A stretch of DNA of 64,000 nucleotides from Phycomyces nitens (Eukaryota > Mucoromycota > Mucoromycetes > Mucorales > Phycomycetaceae): contig JAHRBC010000004.1 in the NCBI GenBank assembly GCA_022702545.1, positions 1 to 64,000 of the forward strand, read 5' to 3'. Under the pieces are notes generated by a model that was not told the DNA's origin, ran no database searches, and saw nothing but the letters and a program-made list of their open reading frames with translations. This document shows, piece by piece, positions 33,434-44,385 of this stretch (its first letter is position 1; each line of letters starts with the position of its first letter). A program made the position numbers and the translations under genes.

Positions 33434-35352
33434 TACTGACAGGCATTGACAAACGATATCCAGTTGCCAAGGTGGACATTGGGCAAACGGCCGCGCAGGA
33501 GAACAGGAGAGTACACCAAGCACCAGGACTTCCATTCATCTGCCTTCATGAATGGAAAATCCTTGCCAATCTTCTTTCTCAATGGTGTGTAATCAGGAGG
33601 GAGGACCATCTTCTCAGAATCCTTTTGCATGGCGGCCAGGTCTCTGTTTGTGATCAAACCAGTCGATCTCCACTTCTCCATCATTCTTTTGGTGGTTCCC
33701 AGAAAGAGGTTATGCATTGGATCTATTATAGTGCATTCCACTGCATTAAAGTACTCAAGATCGTGGAGTTCCGACCAGCGGACTCCATTCTCCTTTTCCA
33801 TCCTCTTTCTTTCTACCTCACTGGACGCGTTCTTCCAGGCCACAGCATCACGGCGATTCTCTTGATCAGTGCGAGCCACCCACTCGGAGAAGACAAACCC
33901 AGAATAGTCAACACCACCATTGCCTGGGAGGCGAGAGAACTGGCGGTTGCACTTGTGACATGCATTAGTACTTGCATGGGACGTGAATCCACATGTTTTC
34001 CTGGCGGCAGGGATGTCACAGGCGACAAGAAGAAGGGCGGCACGAACCAAGGCACCAGAAGGACACTGCGCCGTTGGCATCACCACACCCACATACAAGG
34101 ACTTGAGCTCGGCAACAAGGGGACGGAGGTAGTGGTTGATCTCGCTTGTCTTGGCTTCCTTTGGTCCAGGCATTAGACCGACAAGGAGAACATTTTCCTT
34201 CTTGTAACGTTCGGCCCTTGGCAAATTGTTGACAGAGAGATAGATGGCTCCGCAAGAGTATGTAACCCCATCGAAAGGCTGGAACCAATCGATGTTCATA
34301 GTGAGCATGAGAGATCGCTCATGATCCACGAATTGCCTATCATTGCCATCTTTCAACTCACTCCACTTGGCACCATCATAGATGTCGAACATCATTCCAG
34401 GAACTTGGTGTCTTGCTCTCCAATGGTTGATGGATTCCTCGAATCCAGGGCGGCGAAAGAGGACTGACAATGCACTGATGATTGGGCTGTACATGTATAC
34501 CTTGTTAGGCAAGGACGTGTTTTTTGGAGGAGCCTGGAAGAGCTGGCTTCCACAAGTATTTCCAGAGAGCCTTTCGAAATCGCAGCATTGGGGAACACCT
34601 TCAGACTCCAAGTATGTCTTGTGACAATTGCCGCATGCCACAAAACGCTGGATACTCTTGGATAAAGCTGTCATGCCAGCCATTGAGTTGAGGCCGCTCA
34701 AGCTAGATGGAAGGCGGAATGATTGGCCAAAGTGAGACAGGACCTCGTTCAGAAACTTGATCAAGATCGAACCACCCGAATTGACGACATATTTCGAGAT
34801 GAAGAAAGCAGCAAAGGCAGCAACAAAGGCATGAAGAGGGTCTGCAGGCATAGACGTCTCAAATTGCTCTGTTTGGTTTTCGTATTAATATATGATATAT
34901 GCTTATTTATTTTGTACTAACCTTCAAGTTCTTCAACCTCATCTTCAGAATCGTTCGAACCATTCAACTCATTGTCATCGGCATCTTCACTTTCAACTAA
35001 AAATAATAATGTAGCAAGAGCAAAAGGTAAGTATTCGTATTCTGTTACATAAAGAATATCCTTGCAAGTCATTACAATTTATTATATTATATAAATAAAA
35101 TTATATACTTACATTCAACATTCTCTTCGGCATCATTGACTTCAATGTCAATCTCCATGTCATTCTCATTCACCATCAGAGAAGCTTTAGAATACGATTA
35201 TATATTTTAAAGAAAACGGTTAATTATGACAAAAAATAATAATTTACGGCATATACTTACAAGAACTTCTAGCTTGAAAGCTTCTTACAATATCATTGGT
35301 GATATGTCTTTGGTATGTTTGAGTTGATACCATGACAAAGCCTCTGCTATTA

Positions 35353-36819
35353 CACTGCAAAAAGCATACAGTTTCATAGGGTAGAAAGAGTGGGAATATT
35401 ATGTTTAAATCATTGATTTCTATATGGTTTTACTCTAATTACCATCATGATACCTAGCTTAATAATAACGGGTAGAAAGAAGCTTGAGATCATAAAGAAA
35501 CCCTTTACCTGTCACACCACAATAGAGTTCTTTAGTCTGTCATATACAATCCATAATATGTACTCTGTGTAAACACTTGTACTCCAAGCTTATGTGGTCA
35601 GTAAAATCCATTTTGAGTTTCATTTGTTATAAAAAAAGATTAAGAATTGGGTACCACCTCAGCACATACACTTTCTCCATTTCATAATATTATTTATTAA
35701 TTAATTTATAATAGACAATGAAGAGTAAGTGTAGTTTACGGTACACGATTATGGAGAAAGTGTAGTTCATGATACACAATTATGGGGAAAGTGTAGATTT
35801 TAAAGAAGCGTTTTGGCTGAATAATCATTTTGTTTTTATTTGTTTCATAAAAAATATTCTCTAGGTGGGGGCTATAATCATACGATTGATTTCTTTACTA
35901 GAGCTACTGTATCTATTTGTATTTGTAAATAAATACTCACGGCCAGATCTTGGGCAAAACGAAGTATACTCAGGGAGTTGTCCAGTGCTATATTTTATAC
36001 TCTAGAATAAAGAGTCCATTAGAATATAGTCATCAAAATGTAAAATATATATATTGTGGTACTTACAGGTATCATAACAAACATTTTATACTCTTTGGTC
36101 CTGTTTTGAAGTACCACAGTTAGTATAATGTATGCTGAAAGTATAAGAGACTTGTTTTAAAATAACTTACTTTATATCATCGGCCACAACACGGCAGTAT
36201 AAATGAGAGATGAGCCAAAAGAATCTATAACAGATATTTAGTAACTGTAAAACAAAAAATAATATTTTATATATATTTACCATAATATTTTTCAAGAGCC
36301 AAGACCAGAGTAAGTAAGGATAATAGGAAAGCAGAGTATAGAAAGATGGTGAGTACTTGTACTAGGCATAATGATATCTTACGTTTGCATGTCTTGTTTG
36401 GTCTTTCAAGTAGAAACAAAGGGAGAATATACCCTCTATAATCAAGTCTCATAGTCAGTAAAAATAAAAAATATATTAAAAAAAACTTACCGTGTATTGA
36501 GTATCAAAAATAATAAGAGAGGAAAAGAAGGAGAAAAAGGAAAAAAAAAGACTCTGGCCAAGATGTCTGGATCGTAAAATAAAATATGATTGGTAAATCA
36601 AAAAAATCCAAAAGAAGATGCCAATTTGTGTATCCAATGTTTATACTTCTCTGAGTTGAAAAGACGTTTTGATCTTATTAAAGAAGTAGAAAAATTCTCT
36701 TAAATATCATCTCAAACAAACCAAACCAACCTCTCTTACTTGCTCTTTTTACTTGTATGGATATATACATATACCAGCATATTTATTTATATTAATTGAT
36801 ATTGATTTATTTGTAGAAA
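35353..36819. other. C left subterminal region
   Basis: 1.5 kb noncoding leader between terminus and accessory start codon. It has a 31-bp tandem repeat at 35727-35796 and an inverted copy of its core near 35668-35690. No gene supported; a short minus-strand ORF at 36267-36452 is not convincing. Confidence 0.55.
35727..35796. repeat. Subterminal 31-bp repeats of C
   Basis: AAGTGTAG recurs at 35727, 35758 and 35789, exactly 31 bp apart, with intervening TACACxATTATGG. A reverse-oriented ACACTTTCTCCAT lies at about 35671. Such subterminal arrays bind TnpA in plant CACTA elements; here that is inference. Confidence 0.7.
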
Positions 36820-38057
36820 ATGTACAACTTTGACCCCTCCCGAATTTCAGTGAACAATCCCATGTTTGCTGCTATTACCCGTAGTGCAATGGCCAACAAT
36901 AGTAGCATGCAAGCACCTCTAATTGCTGCTACTAGCCCAGTACCAGAAGTTGTTCATAACTTTCAAGGACTAGAAGATCCTGTTCTCACCTTGTTGCGTT
37001 CAACCAATGCAAATATCAATAGTCTTGCTGATCAAATAAAAATGATTACGACTATTGTTGGGGACTCCAAAGGTTTAATCACCCGTTTGGAGCAAACAGT
37101 AAAGGAGATTGTTGATGCCCAGACAGTCATCAGCACCACTCCAGTCAGCCAAAACACGGCAGTAGAGATCCAGAGGATGCCAGATTTTCGATCCCTTTTG
37201 GAGGAGAATCATGTTCCTGGAAAAAGACATCGTCAGATATCTGTAAGTTTTGTTAGAAAACATAGTGATGGTAAATATATTAAATGCTTTATTCATAGAA
37301 AATGATCAATGGTTACTTGAAAAAGCCAGATTTTAAACACATTGATCCTTTAAAAGAAGCTGAAAATGATGCGAAACCAGGGTGGTGCCTGACCAGCTAC
37401 TTTAAGGGTGGATACAACCATGGTTTGGCCATGGTATTGATTGCCAACCTGAGAAACCAGGAAGCTTCGGTTGGGGTCGCAACAAGCGATCTTGCCAGAA
37501 TGGTTAAAAACCATTTCTGCAATCAGGTGTGTCAGTTTCGCAGATCTCCAGAGGCTGCGGATAAAAAACGATTAGCATCTAGAAGGCATCAGCGTGGTGT
37601 GGCAGTAAGTTTTGGGCAATCACTTTAATAAATATAGTTTAATTTAAATTGATGAAATAAATATCTAGCTTCTTCGACGTCGTTCTGGTGCATATGCCAA
37701 GTATAAAGAACGGATTGACCGAGAGATGGGAAAGTCTGACTGTGTCAAGGTGTTGCAAAAGGCCGCAATGTCAGATGATGAGACTGATGGTGAAGATCAG
37801 CTCACAGCTTACCGACCAAGCTGGAGAAGTGATGAGGTAATATATATTTAAATATTATTCTTTATATTAAAAATTAAATATACTTAATTATTATAATATA
37901 GCTCCAAAAGTTCCTGGACATGGTTGATGATTTTGCTTCCCAGTCTTTGAAGAAGAAAGCAGCCCGATTGTTGAAGCGTGTTGCAGCTGTGAAAGAAGCT
38001 GAACTGCCTGTTGATTTAGCAGTCCCACTCCCTCAATGGGCTGTAAAAAATAATTAA
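36820..38057 (+). CDS. CACTA accessory protein of C (350 aa)
   Basis: Four exons 36820-37242, 37299-37604, 37669-37836 and 37902-38057 (423, 306, 168, 156 nt), GT-AG introns of 56-65 nt, all phase 0. Exon 1 product starts MYNFDPSRISVN and contains a heptad-like helical stretch (about residues 50-100) suited to coiled-coil pairing; it ends with GKRHRQIS. Exon 2 begins KMINGYLKKPDF, then a W-rich segment and a basic tract. Exon 3 has MSDDETDGED and SWRSDE. Exon 4 is helical and ends QWAVKNN. I do not recognise the family. Position and conservation next to Tnp2 suggest a transposition cofactor or DNA-binding regulator. Confidence 0.88.
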
Positions 38058-38163
38058 ATATATTCTATTTTGTTCTATTTTGCTCTATCTTATTTATCCG
38101 AGCCATATATTCCCAATATTTTTGATTATGTTGATAGTAAAAAAAATGGTATTATATATATAT

Positions 38164-41100
38164 TTATGCGTATATTTTTCTAAGTAAAGGGACAATGAGC
38201 ATCTTAATGTTTCCACTTTCTGTTATATGCTCTCCAATGGCAACTGACAACAGAATACGGTGTACTGGCAGAATGTTTTGGTAATCGCCTCTGGTAAATG
38301 TCGTCTCACACAGCTCTACATCTTGTCCACTTCTTACATCTTGGCTTGCTGTCCGGTACCACTTAATGTATGCAAAAACATGCTGATCAAATTGGCCAGT
38401 TCTTGGATCAAAGATGGCATTTGCAAAAAGGTATTGAATTTGGCCAGTGAAGGCACTAATCCCACGGTCATTGTTCTCACCAAATAAGGCTTGTATATAT
38501 GATCCGCGGTTGGCTCTACCATTGCAACTTTTATAAACCTGGCCAAGAAGATTGATGGAAGGAATCTTCTGGATCATGTTGTTGATGAATGTCTCCCCAA
38601 AAACTGCATCTCGATATCCTCTTATTTGATCATCACCATATGACGTGCGGTAGAACTCAAGCAGGTGGGCATACTCTTCTTCTTTCATTGGCATGTGGTT
38701 GCCAAGAGCAAGAGGAAAGGCAGACGGTGGCAGTGGTTCATTGCCTTTGACACCAAATATATTGCGTTCGGCGGAGTCAAGGAAGTTCTTCAGGTGGAAT
38801 CCAGCAGGAGAGAAAGGAATGTATGGCGTAGTGGGGATGGTGACAGCAGGAGCAATATGGACAAGTTCAGAAATCAAAGAAGTGTGCGATTCGTTTTCAA
38901 CAAATGGCAAGATTCCACGGGCAAGATCAACTTTGAATATATCCTCAAGGTACTTTCTCATAAAGGTTCCCTCAAAGCCATCTTTCTTATTTGTGGAGTA
39001 GCTTTTCAAGATACTATTATATCGTTCAAAGCTGAATAACCAGTACCCATATACCGGCCCAAAGTTCAGGATCGTTTCTTGCAGATGAAGATGCAGATGC
39101 ATATTAGGTGAGATGAATTCTGTGCCGTATATGTTCTGACATTGACGGCCAAACAACTCCAGACAGTAGTGGGCCTCAGCCAATTCATCTTTGGATATGC
39201 TCGGTCTTGCCAAGTATCTGCACCCATTCACAAAGCACATCCAGTTGTCCAGATTCTCGCGTGGTAAGCGACCCAGCAAAAGAACAGGGGAGTACACCAG
39301 GCACCAAGATCTCCACTCATCGGCCTTCATGAAAGGAAAATCCTTTCCAATTTTCTTTCTTAGTGGTGTGAAGTCTGGGGGAAGGACCATGGTCTCAGCC
39401 TGTTGCTGCATTTCTGTCAAGTGTCTATTGGTAATCAGGCCAGCTGATCTCCACTTCTCCATCATACGTTTCGCGGTTCCCAGAAAGAGGTTATGCATTG
39501 GGTCAATAATGGTGCACTCGACTACATTAAAGTACTCAAGATTATGGAGTTCTGACCAGCGGACACCATTCTCTCTTTCCATCCTCTTCTGTTCAGTATC
39601 ACTTGACGCACTCTTCCAGGCAGCAGCATGTTGACGGTTTTCAATATCTGTTCGAGCCACCCACTCTGAGAAGATGAACCCAGAATAGTCCATTCCAGCA
39701 TTTCCAGGAAGGCGAGAAAACCTGCGATTACACTTGTGGCAGGCGTTTGTACTGGCATGGGATGTAAATCCACATGTTTTGCGAGCTGCAGGAATATCAC
39801 AAGCAACCAAAAGAAGAGCTGCACGAACAAGAGCACCAGAAGGACAATGGAAGGTCGGCATAATGATACCACCATACAATTTCTTGAGTTCGACAACAAG
39901 AGGGGCCAAATAGTGATTGATTTCACTTGTTCTTGCTTCTTTCGGACCTGGCATCAAACCAACAAGTACTACGTTCTCCTTCTTGTACCTCTCCTCTCTT
40001 GGCAAATTATTGATTGAAAGGTAGATCGCTCCACAAGAATAAGCAACCCCATCAAAAGGCTGAAACCAATCAATATTCAATGTGAGCATCAGAGACCGCT
40101 CATGGGCTACAAATTGTTCATCGTTTCGGTCTTTCAGTGCACCCCACTTTGCTCCATCATAGATATCAAACAGTGTGTCTGGAACTTGCTGTCTGAATCT
40201 CCAATGATTGACCATGCACTCAAATTCAGGACGGCGGAAGAGAGAAGACAAGGTGTTTGTGACTGAGTTGTACATGTACACCCTTTTTGGTAGAGCCAAG
40301 CTACTGGATGACCCCAAGAAAAGCTCATTTTCGCACATATTTCCGGAAAGCTTTCTGAAAGTACAGCACTGTGGAACCATCTCGGACTCGGAATATATCT
40401 TGTGGCATTCACCACAGGCCACATAACGTTGGACTCCTTTTGTTACTGAATTCAACCCCGTCATATTGTAGAGGGCATTCAGACTCAATGGCAGGCGGAA
40501 CAATTGCCCAAATTGAGCCAAAACCTCATTAATGAACTTGATCAATATGACACCACCTGAGTTGACAACGTATTTGGAGATGAAGAACGCAGCAAAGGAG
40601 GCAATGAATAGATGGGTCGGGTTGGTTGGCATATCAAAGACAAAGGATTGGTCTATTTAATTTATTGAATTAATATCTCTGATATTTTTTTTAAAATATT
40701 TTGCGATTTTACTAACCTTCAATTGTCTCATATTCCTCTTCAAAGGTATCAGAATTCACGGATTCCACACTCTCAGCATCATAGTCAACTTCAGCAAAAG
40801 GTGAGCTTGGCATTTCTTCATGGGCTATAAAACCAAAATATTATAGACAACAATTAGTTAAAAGCTTTTAATAAAATTATATACATACATTCAACATGAG
40901 TCTCAACAATGATGTTGGTCTCAATCTCCATGTCATTGCCATTGCCATTCACATTCATGGCCATTGCTTCAGGGACCAATGCTATATTATATAATATTAT
41001 TAAATTTCCGCCAAAAAATTATTTGTGTCTGTACATACATGAATCCTGTCTTTGTAATCTTCGCAAAATATCATCAGCAACATGTCTGCGATATGTTTGG

Positions 41101-41183
41101 GCTGATACCAGCTCGAATGTTCTGCCAGTTGGTGAGCATACAGAGCACTTGCATTCAACTTCGTTGCTTGAGTAAAAAGACAT
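38164..41183 (-). CDS. Tnp2-like CACTA transposase of C (944 aa)
   Basis: Exons 41039-41183, 40889-40981, 40717-40824 and 38164-40652 (145, 93, 108, 2489 nt), introns phase 1, donors GTATGT/GTTAGT. Exon 1 carries CKCSVC and YRRH (probable zinc site); exons 2-3 are acidic. On the spliced product: DWFQPFD at about 310-316, PGPKE near 351, CDIPAARK 400-407, CHKC 420-423, DPMH 499-502, SFERYN 656-661. These fit a CMC/CACTA DDE-type transposase (Transposase_21 with a DUF4218-like region); the acidic catalytic residues are probably in the D-rich motifs and the SFER glutamate. Frame intact. It converges on the accessory gene with a 106-bp gap. Confidence 0.94.
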
Positions 41184-42073
41184 TTTGAGTTGTTTTGTAT
41201 TTAAAAAAATTAACAGGAAAGGGTAACCATTTGAAAATATGCTTTTTTTTTATAGTTTTTATAACACAAATGTAACGACCAAAAGGTAAATCATATTTAT
41301 TATCCAATAGAACAGACTGAAAACTACTGGCGCAGTTGAAAATAAAAAAGTTTATTGAGTTCAATTTTGATACACTTGTACCTTTAATTCCACTGAAATA
41401 TCTCTAAATGAAAGTGTATATTTTTTGCAGTGTTAGAAGAGCAGATAGCACACTTGCATTCGACTTGATTGTTTGAGTAGCTGGACATATTGATTTTTAA
41501 TAGTCTTTTTAATTGACAAGAAAGGCAAATGGCTCAGGAACATATTTTAATATATATCATTTTTAGAATATCAACTGCCAAAATGACATAGCTAGCATTG
41601 ACACCCAAAACTGGGATTTGTCTATAAGCAGAAATAGTTGTCTCATTCCTGGTTACAGGATTGTGAACATGTGTTTTTTTATATGCCTTTTATAATATAC
41701 GTCATTATATCTCTCTTACAGAACTGACATCACTTATAATAAATCGAAAAGAGAAATATATACTCTTTAAGCTATTAATTATTTCAAAAGGGGTTTTACA
41801 ATAATAAACTAGATGCTATCTTGTAAAAAATCTTGTTTGCTTATAAAAATCACTATTCTAATTGATTCTGCGACATAGTTACAAGGAGTATAAATGAATT
41901 ACAAACGAATATCATGCCTAAAAGACTCTACTTTATTATTCTATTCAATAGAACATATTGAATATTATAATCGCCATCAAAAATAAAAAAGTTTATTATG
42001 TTTAACTTCAGTCTACTAATGGTAAGATAATATAGTAGTTTGCTATAAATGAAACCACTTAATTTTTGTAGTG

Positions 42074-42686
42074 TACCCCTCCCCCCAAAGTCATTATTAT
42101 CCTTATCCATTATCTCATATACTGTTCTATTTTTCATTCACACACCCAATTCCTATATTTTATTATTAATCAATTCATCATTCATCACTAAGTAACATTT
42201 TACGAAGTCTATATAAGAGATCAAAATTTCAATCAATAAACATCATCAGTTATCTCTCTCTTATTTTCCGTCCCTGAATTAGTGAATTGTCTTGTATAGA
42301 AATTCCTAAACATACTTCGTGCCAAGATTGATTTTTCTTTTCATCCAATTCCCTTTTCCGTCCAAATCTGTATCTTCCCAGTACCTTGCTGTCAACTTTA
42401 ATAATTGTCCTGAGTGAAATTATCTAGTTCCCCTCTCCTATTATATCTCTTCCTCCCTGTTTCCATTGCTGTCAAGAATATATCTAACTGTCCCGAGCGA
42501 AGTTCATATATCTCTGTCTATTTCTTCATTTTCTCTTCTTTTGTCCTCTTGCTGTCTTTGAATTGCGGTTCTACCCCCGTTATATTCATTCTTTATCGCA
42601 CCCTCGTTATTGTCAACGTGAGGTATTCAATTTACTATATTTTTCTGACTCGTTTTCACTCACAACAAACTCAACACGCGTCATAT
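42074..42686 (+). repeat. Right part of LTR X3 after element A
   Basis: From the TAC duplication at 42074 the LTR resumes with CCTTATCCATTATCTCATA and runs to CACGCGTCA at 42683. Carries the TATA-like TCTATATAAG near 42209 and hairpins 42401-42423 and 42478-42511 with loops GTCCTGAGTGA and GTCCCGAGCGA. Confidence 0.75.
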
Positions 42687-43366
42687 TGACATGTGTGTTG
42701 TGGGCAGATTCAGTTTCGACCATGAAGCCGGACCAAGGGCCCGGAAAAGGCCTAGGAGGGGTCGGAGGCCGGACCAGTCTGAAGAAGAAGTCCGAGCCGA
42801 GTAAGGATGGCCGATCCCCGAGTTTCTTTATTTCTCTTTCTTTTCAATTTTTCTTTATTTTATTTTATCACATTTTATTATTTCCTTTTTTATACTCTTT
42901 CCTTTTATATTTCCTTTGTGAATCCTTTCTCACTTTCTTGCAGGATTGCACCATTCTGTACTTCTTTAGTTTATTTCCCCTACTTCTTTGTCTTACCCTT
43001 TTCTTTACTATGTTATAGTATTTTTTTTTATTATATTTTTCCTTTGGCCTTGATGGCATCATTTTATTATTTTATTATTTCATTTTTTGGTTATTCTTTT
43101 AGTTATTTTCTTTGTCTATAAAAGACATTCTTTTCTAATGAAATAAAGATCATCAGTCAGTTTTACGATCAATTTTACGGTTATTTTATTCTTTTGAGTT
43201 TAAGCTCTCGATCTCTGAAGAGCAGTTATATTTTGCCCGGTCATTTTGGGGATATTTCTGTTGAGTTTCGTTAGTCTTTTACTGGTTCTTTCATTGTTTC
43301 TTTTATATATTTTATTTGTCGCCCGTTTGGTTACCATACACAACCATACAAACACATCACGTGTCA
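42687..43366 (+). repeat. G1 5' LTR
   Basis: 680 bp, TGACATGTGTGTTGTGGGCAG...ATCACGTGTCA. TATA box TCTATAAAAG at 43115-43124 and AATAAAG about 20 bp later as possible poly(A) signal. About 70 bp shorter than the G2 LTRs. Confidence 0.87.
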
Positions 43367-43369
43367 AAT

Positions 43370-43387
43370 TGGAGGTCGTGCCGAGGA
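43370..43387 (+). promoter_or_regulatory. Primer binding site, G1
   Basis: TGGAGGTCGTGCCGAGGA starts three bases after the LTR and is identical in G2 (57233-57250). The complementary tRNA would end CCTCCA; I do not assign it. Confidence 0.7.
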
Positions 43388-43449
43388 ATTGAATTATTCC
43401 TATTCTTTATTTTATTTATTTTTCAAAACTCTAAACCGTGCTGTGGAAA

Positions 43450-44370
43450 ATGCCGTCAGTAAACATCTCCAAGTATCTCTCTGCTCCAGAAATCTTTGTG
43501 GGTGGATCAAACTCCGAGGCCCTCACCTGGTTAAAGCATCTGGATCGATTGCGTCGTGGCATTGGCATGAGTGATGAGGAGGCCATTCTGGTTGCAGCAA
43601 CGCACTTTCGGGGGATCGTGGCGAAATGGTGGGCGATCAAGGAAGACGAGGTGGTCACTTGGGAGAAGTTCATTGAAGAATTCAAGGGACAATTTGCTTC
43701 GCGCCATATGGAGGATATATGGTGGGACAAAATCGAAAAAGTCCGTCAAGGTGAAGGTCAGAGCGTAGGAGATATTGCTCTGAGGTTGCAAGAACTCTTT
43801 GGTCTGGTTGCGCTCACGAATGAGTCGCAGAAAGTAAGAATCTTGTTGAAGGCCCTCAGGAGGGAGGTGGCCTACGAAGTTGAGAAGATTGGTGTCCCGC
43901 GGTCTTGGGAAGAGATGGTCAAGTTGGCCATCAAGGTCGAGTCTGTAGAGGAGAAGTATCGTCATTCTGGTTCTCGGTTTGGTTCGGTTTCTGGCAGAGG
44001 AAACTCCCGCTCTGAAGGTTCTGGTTTGGAGAGAAGTTCCATCGAGAACTCTCTGTCTGAGCTCATTCAGGAGTTCAAGACGATGAAGGTCCACTTGGTG
44101 GACACTTATGCTTCTGGTTTTGGTGTGTCCGGTTTTGGTGCGCCTGGTTTTGGTTCTGGTCCTGGTTTCTCTGGTCATGGTTTCTCTGGTCCTGGTTTTT
44201 CTGGTCCTGGTTTCGCCTCTGGTTCGGGTTTTGCCCCTGGTGAGGGCGATTCTGCTGGTTCCCAAGTGCTGCGCTGTTCCTGGTGTGAGGAAGATGGTCA
44301 CGTTCAGGCCAGCTGTCCTAGGAAAGTGAGCAATGAAGATGTTTTGGGAAAAGGCAGAGGGCGTCAGTAA
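43450..44370 (+). CDS. gag: Gag polyprotein, G1
   Basis: 306 aa from ATG 43450. Capsid domain with NISKYLSAPEIFVGG at the start, then WWAIKEDEVVTWEKFIEEF, HMEDIWWDKIEK and LRLQELFGLVAL, a Retrotrans_gag-type pattern. A Gly/Phe-rich repeat (GFSGPGF) links to a zinc knuckle CSWCEEDGHVQASC (C-x2-C-x4-H-x4-C). The stop TAA at 44368-44370 is the first codon in the loop of a hairpin, and pol continues in the -1 frame. Gag is intact although the element is truncated downstream. Confidence 0.92.
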   Translation: MPSVNISKYLSAPEIFVGGSNSEALTWLKHLDRLRRGIGMSDEEAILVAATHFRGIVAKWWAIKEDEVVTWEKFIEEFKGQFASRHMEDIWWDKIEKVRQGEGQSVGDIALRLQELFGLVALTNESQKVRILLKALRREVAYEVEKIGVPRSWEEMVKLAIKVESVEEKYRHSGSRFGSVSGRGNSRSEGSGLERSSIENSLSELIQEFKTMKVHLVDTYASGFGVSGFGAPGFGSGPGFSGHGFSGPGFSGPGFASGSGFAPGEGDSAGSQVLRCSWCEEDGHVQASCPRKVSNEDVLGKGRGRQ

Positions 44371-44385
44371 GTTTTGCTGATGCCC
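44346..44385 (+). promoter_or_regulatory. Putative -1 frameshift site, G1 gag-pol
   Basis: GGGAAAA at 44346-44352 lies as G GGA AAA in the gag frame, a canonical X XXY YYZ heptamer. After 6 nt, GGGCGTCAG (44359-44367) pairs with CTGATGCCC (44377-44385), one G-U pair; the loop TAAGTTTTG starts with the gag stop. Confidence 0.85.

Larger units (their letters stand above)
35353..41432 (-). mobile_element. CACTA element C (6080 bp), apparently intact, inside A
   Basis: Ends CACTGCAAAAAGCATACA (35353) and the inverse of CACTGCAAAAAATATACA (41432) form an imperfect 25-bp inverted repeat; TTA flanks both sides (35350-35352, 41433-41435). It interrupts exon 1 of A's transposase. Both its genes are open, and a nearly identical second copy (C') lies at 1-4338, so C is the best candidate for a recently active autonomous element here. 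Confidence 0.95.
25330..41488 (-). pseudogene. Tnp2-like transposase gene of A, split by B and C
   Basis: Exon 1 is 41433-41488 plus 35261-35349 (split by C, TTA duplicated), exon 2 is 35113-35184, exon 3 is 34922-34996, exon 4 is 33434-34868 plus 25330-26359 (split by B, TAC duplicated). Joined lengths 145, 72, 75 and 2465 nt give an open frame of 918 codons with all introns phase 1, so the gene was intact when B and C landed. The N-terminal fragment 33409-34851 holds DWFQPFD, PGPKE, CDIPAARK and DPMHNLFLGT; the C-terminal fragment 25330-26382 holds SFERFNG and the GQIQYLF region. As it stands it is not expressible as one protein. Confidence 0.92.
22366..42073 (-). mobile_element. CACTA element A, carrying nested elements B and C
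   Basis: Ends are CACTACAAAA (22366) and TTTTTGTAGTG (42073), flanked by TAC at 22363-22365 and 42074-42076. Without B, C and their duplicated TAC and TTA the element is 6551 bp, close to F (6526) and C (6080). Transposase gene on the minus strand (25330-41488, three pieces); accessory gene on the plus strand (23881-25138). Removing both insertions restores phase and exon structure exactly. It is the oldest CACTA insertion of this nest, inside LTR X3. Confidence 0.93.
21781..42683 (+). mobile_element. Solo LTR X3, split by CACTA element A
   Basis: The left part 21781-22365 (TGACACGGGTGTTGTAGGG...) resumes after element A at 42077 and ends in CACGCGTCA at 42683, 1192 bp in total. TATT precedes it (21777-21780) and follows it (42684-42687, sharing a T with the next LTR). 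The right part repeats X2 features including both hairpins. The left part is nearly the same as X5 at 63559. Confidence 0.8.

Noticed and set aside
33409..34851. A standalone 480-codon transposase
   Set aside because: Its end at 33409 is only read-through into the terminus of B; it is the N-terminal part of A's transposase, continuing at 26359.
42563..43121. ORFs in the X3 end and G1 LTR
   Set aside because: They cross the LTR boundary and consist of low-complexity Phe/Leu/Tyr; no family resemblance.
43531..44301. 256-codon antisense ORF over G1 gag (and 346 codons antisense to G2 gag, 452 antisense to G2 pol)
   Set aside because: Mirror of the sense repeats (Thr/Arg-rich); sense frame has clear capsid and zinc-knuckle motifs.
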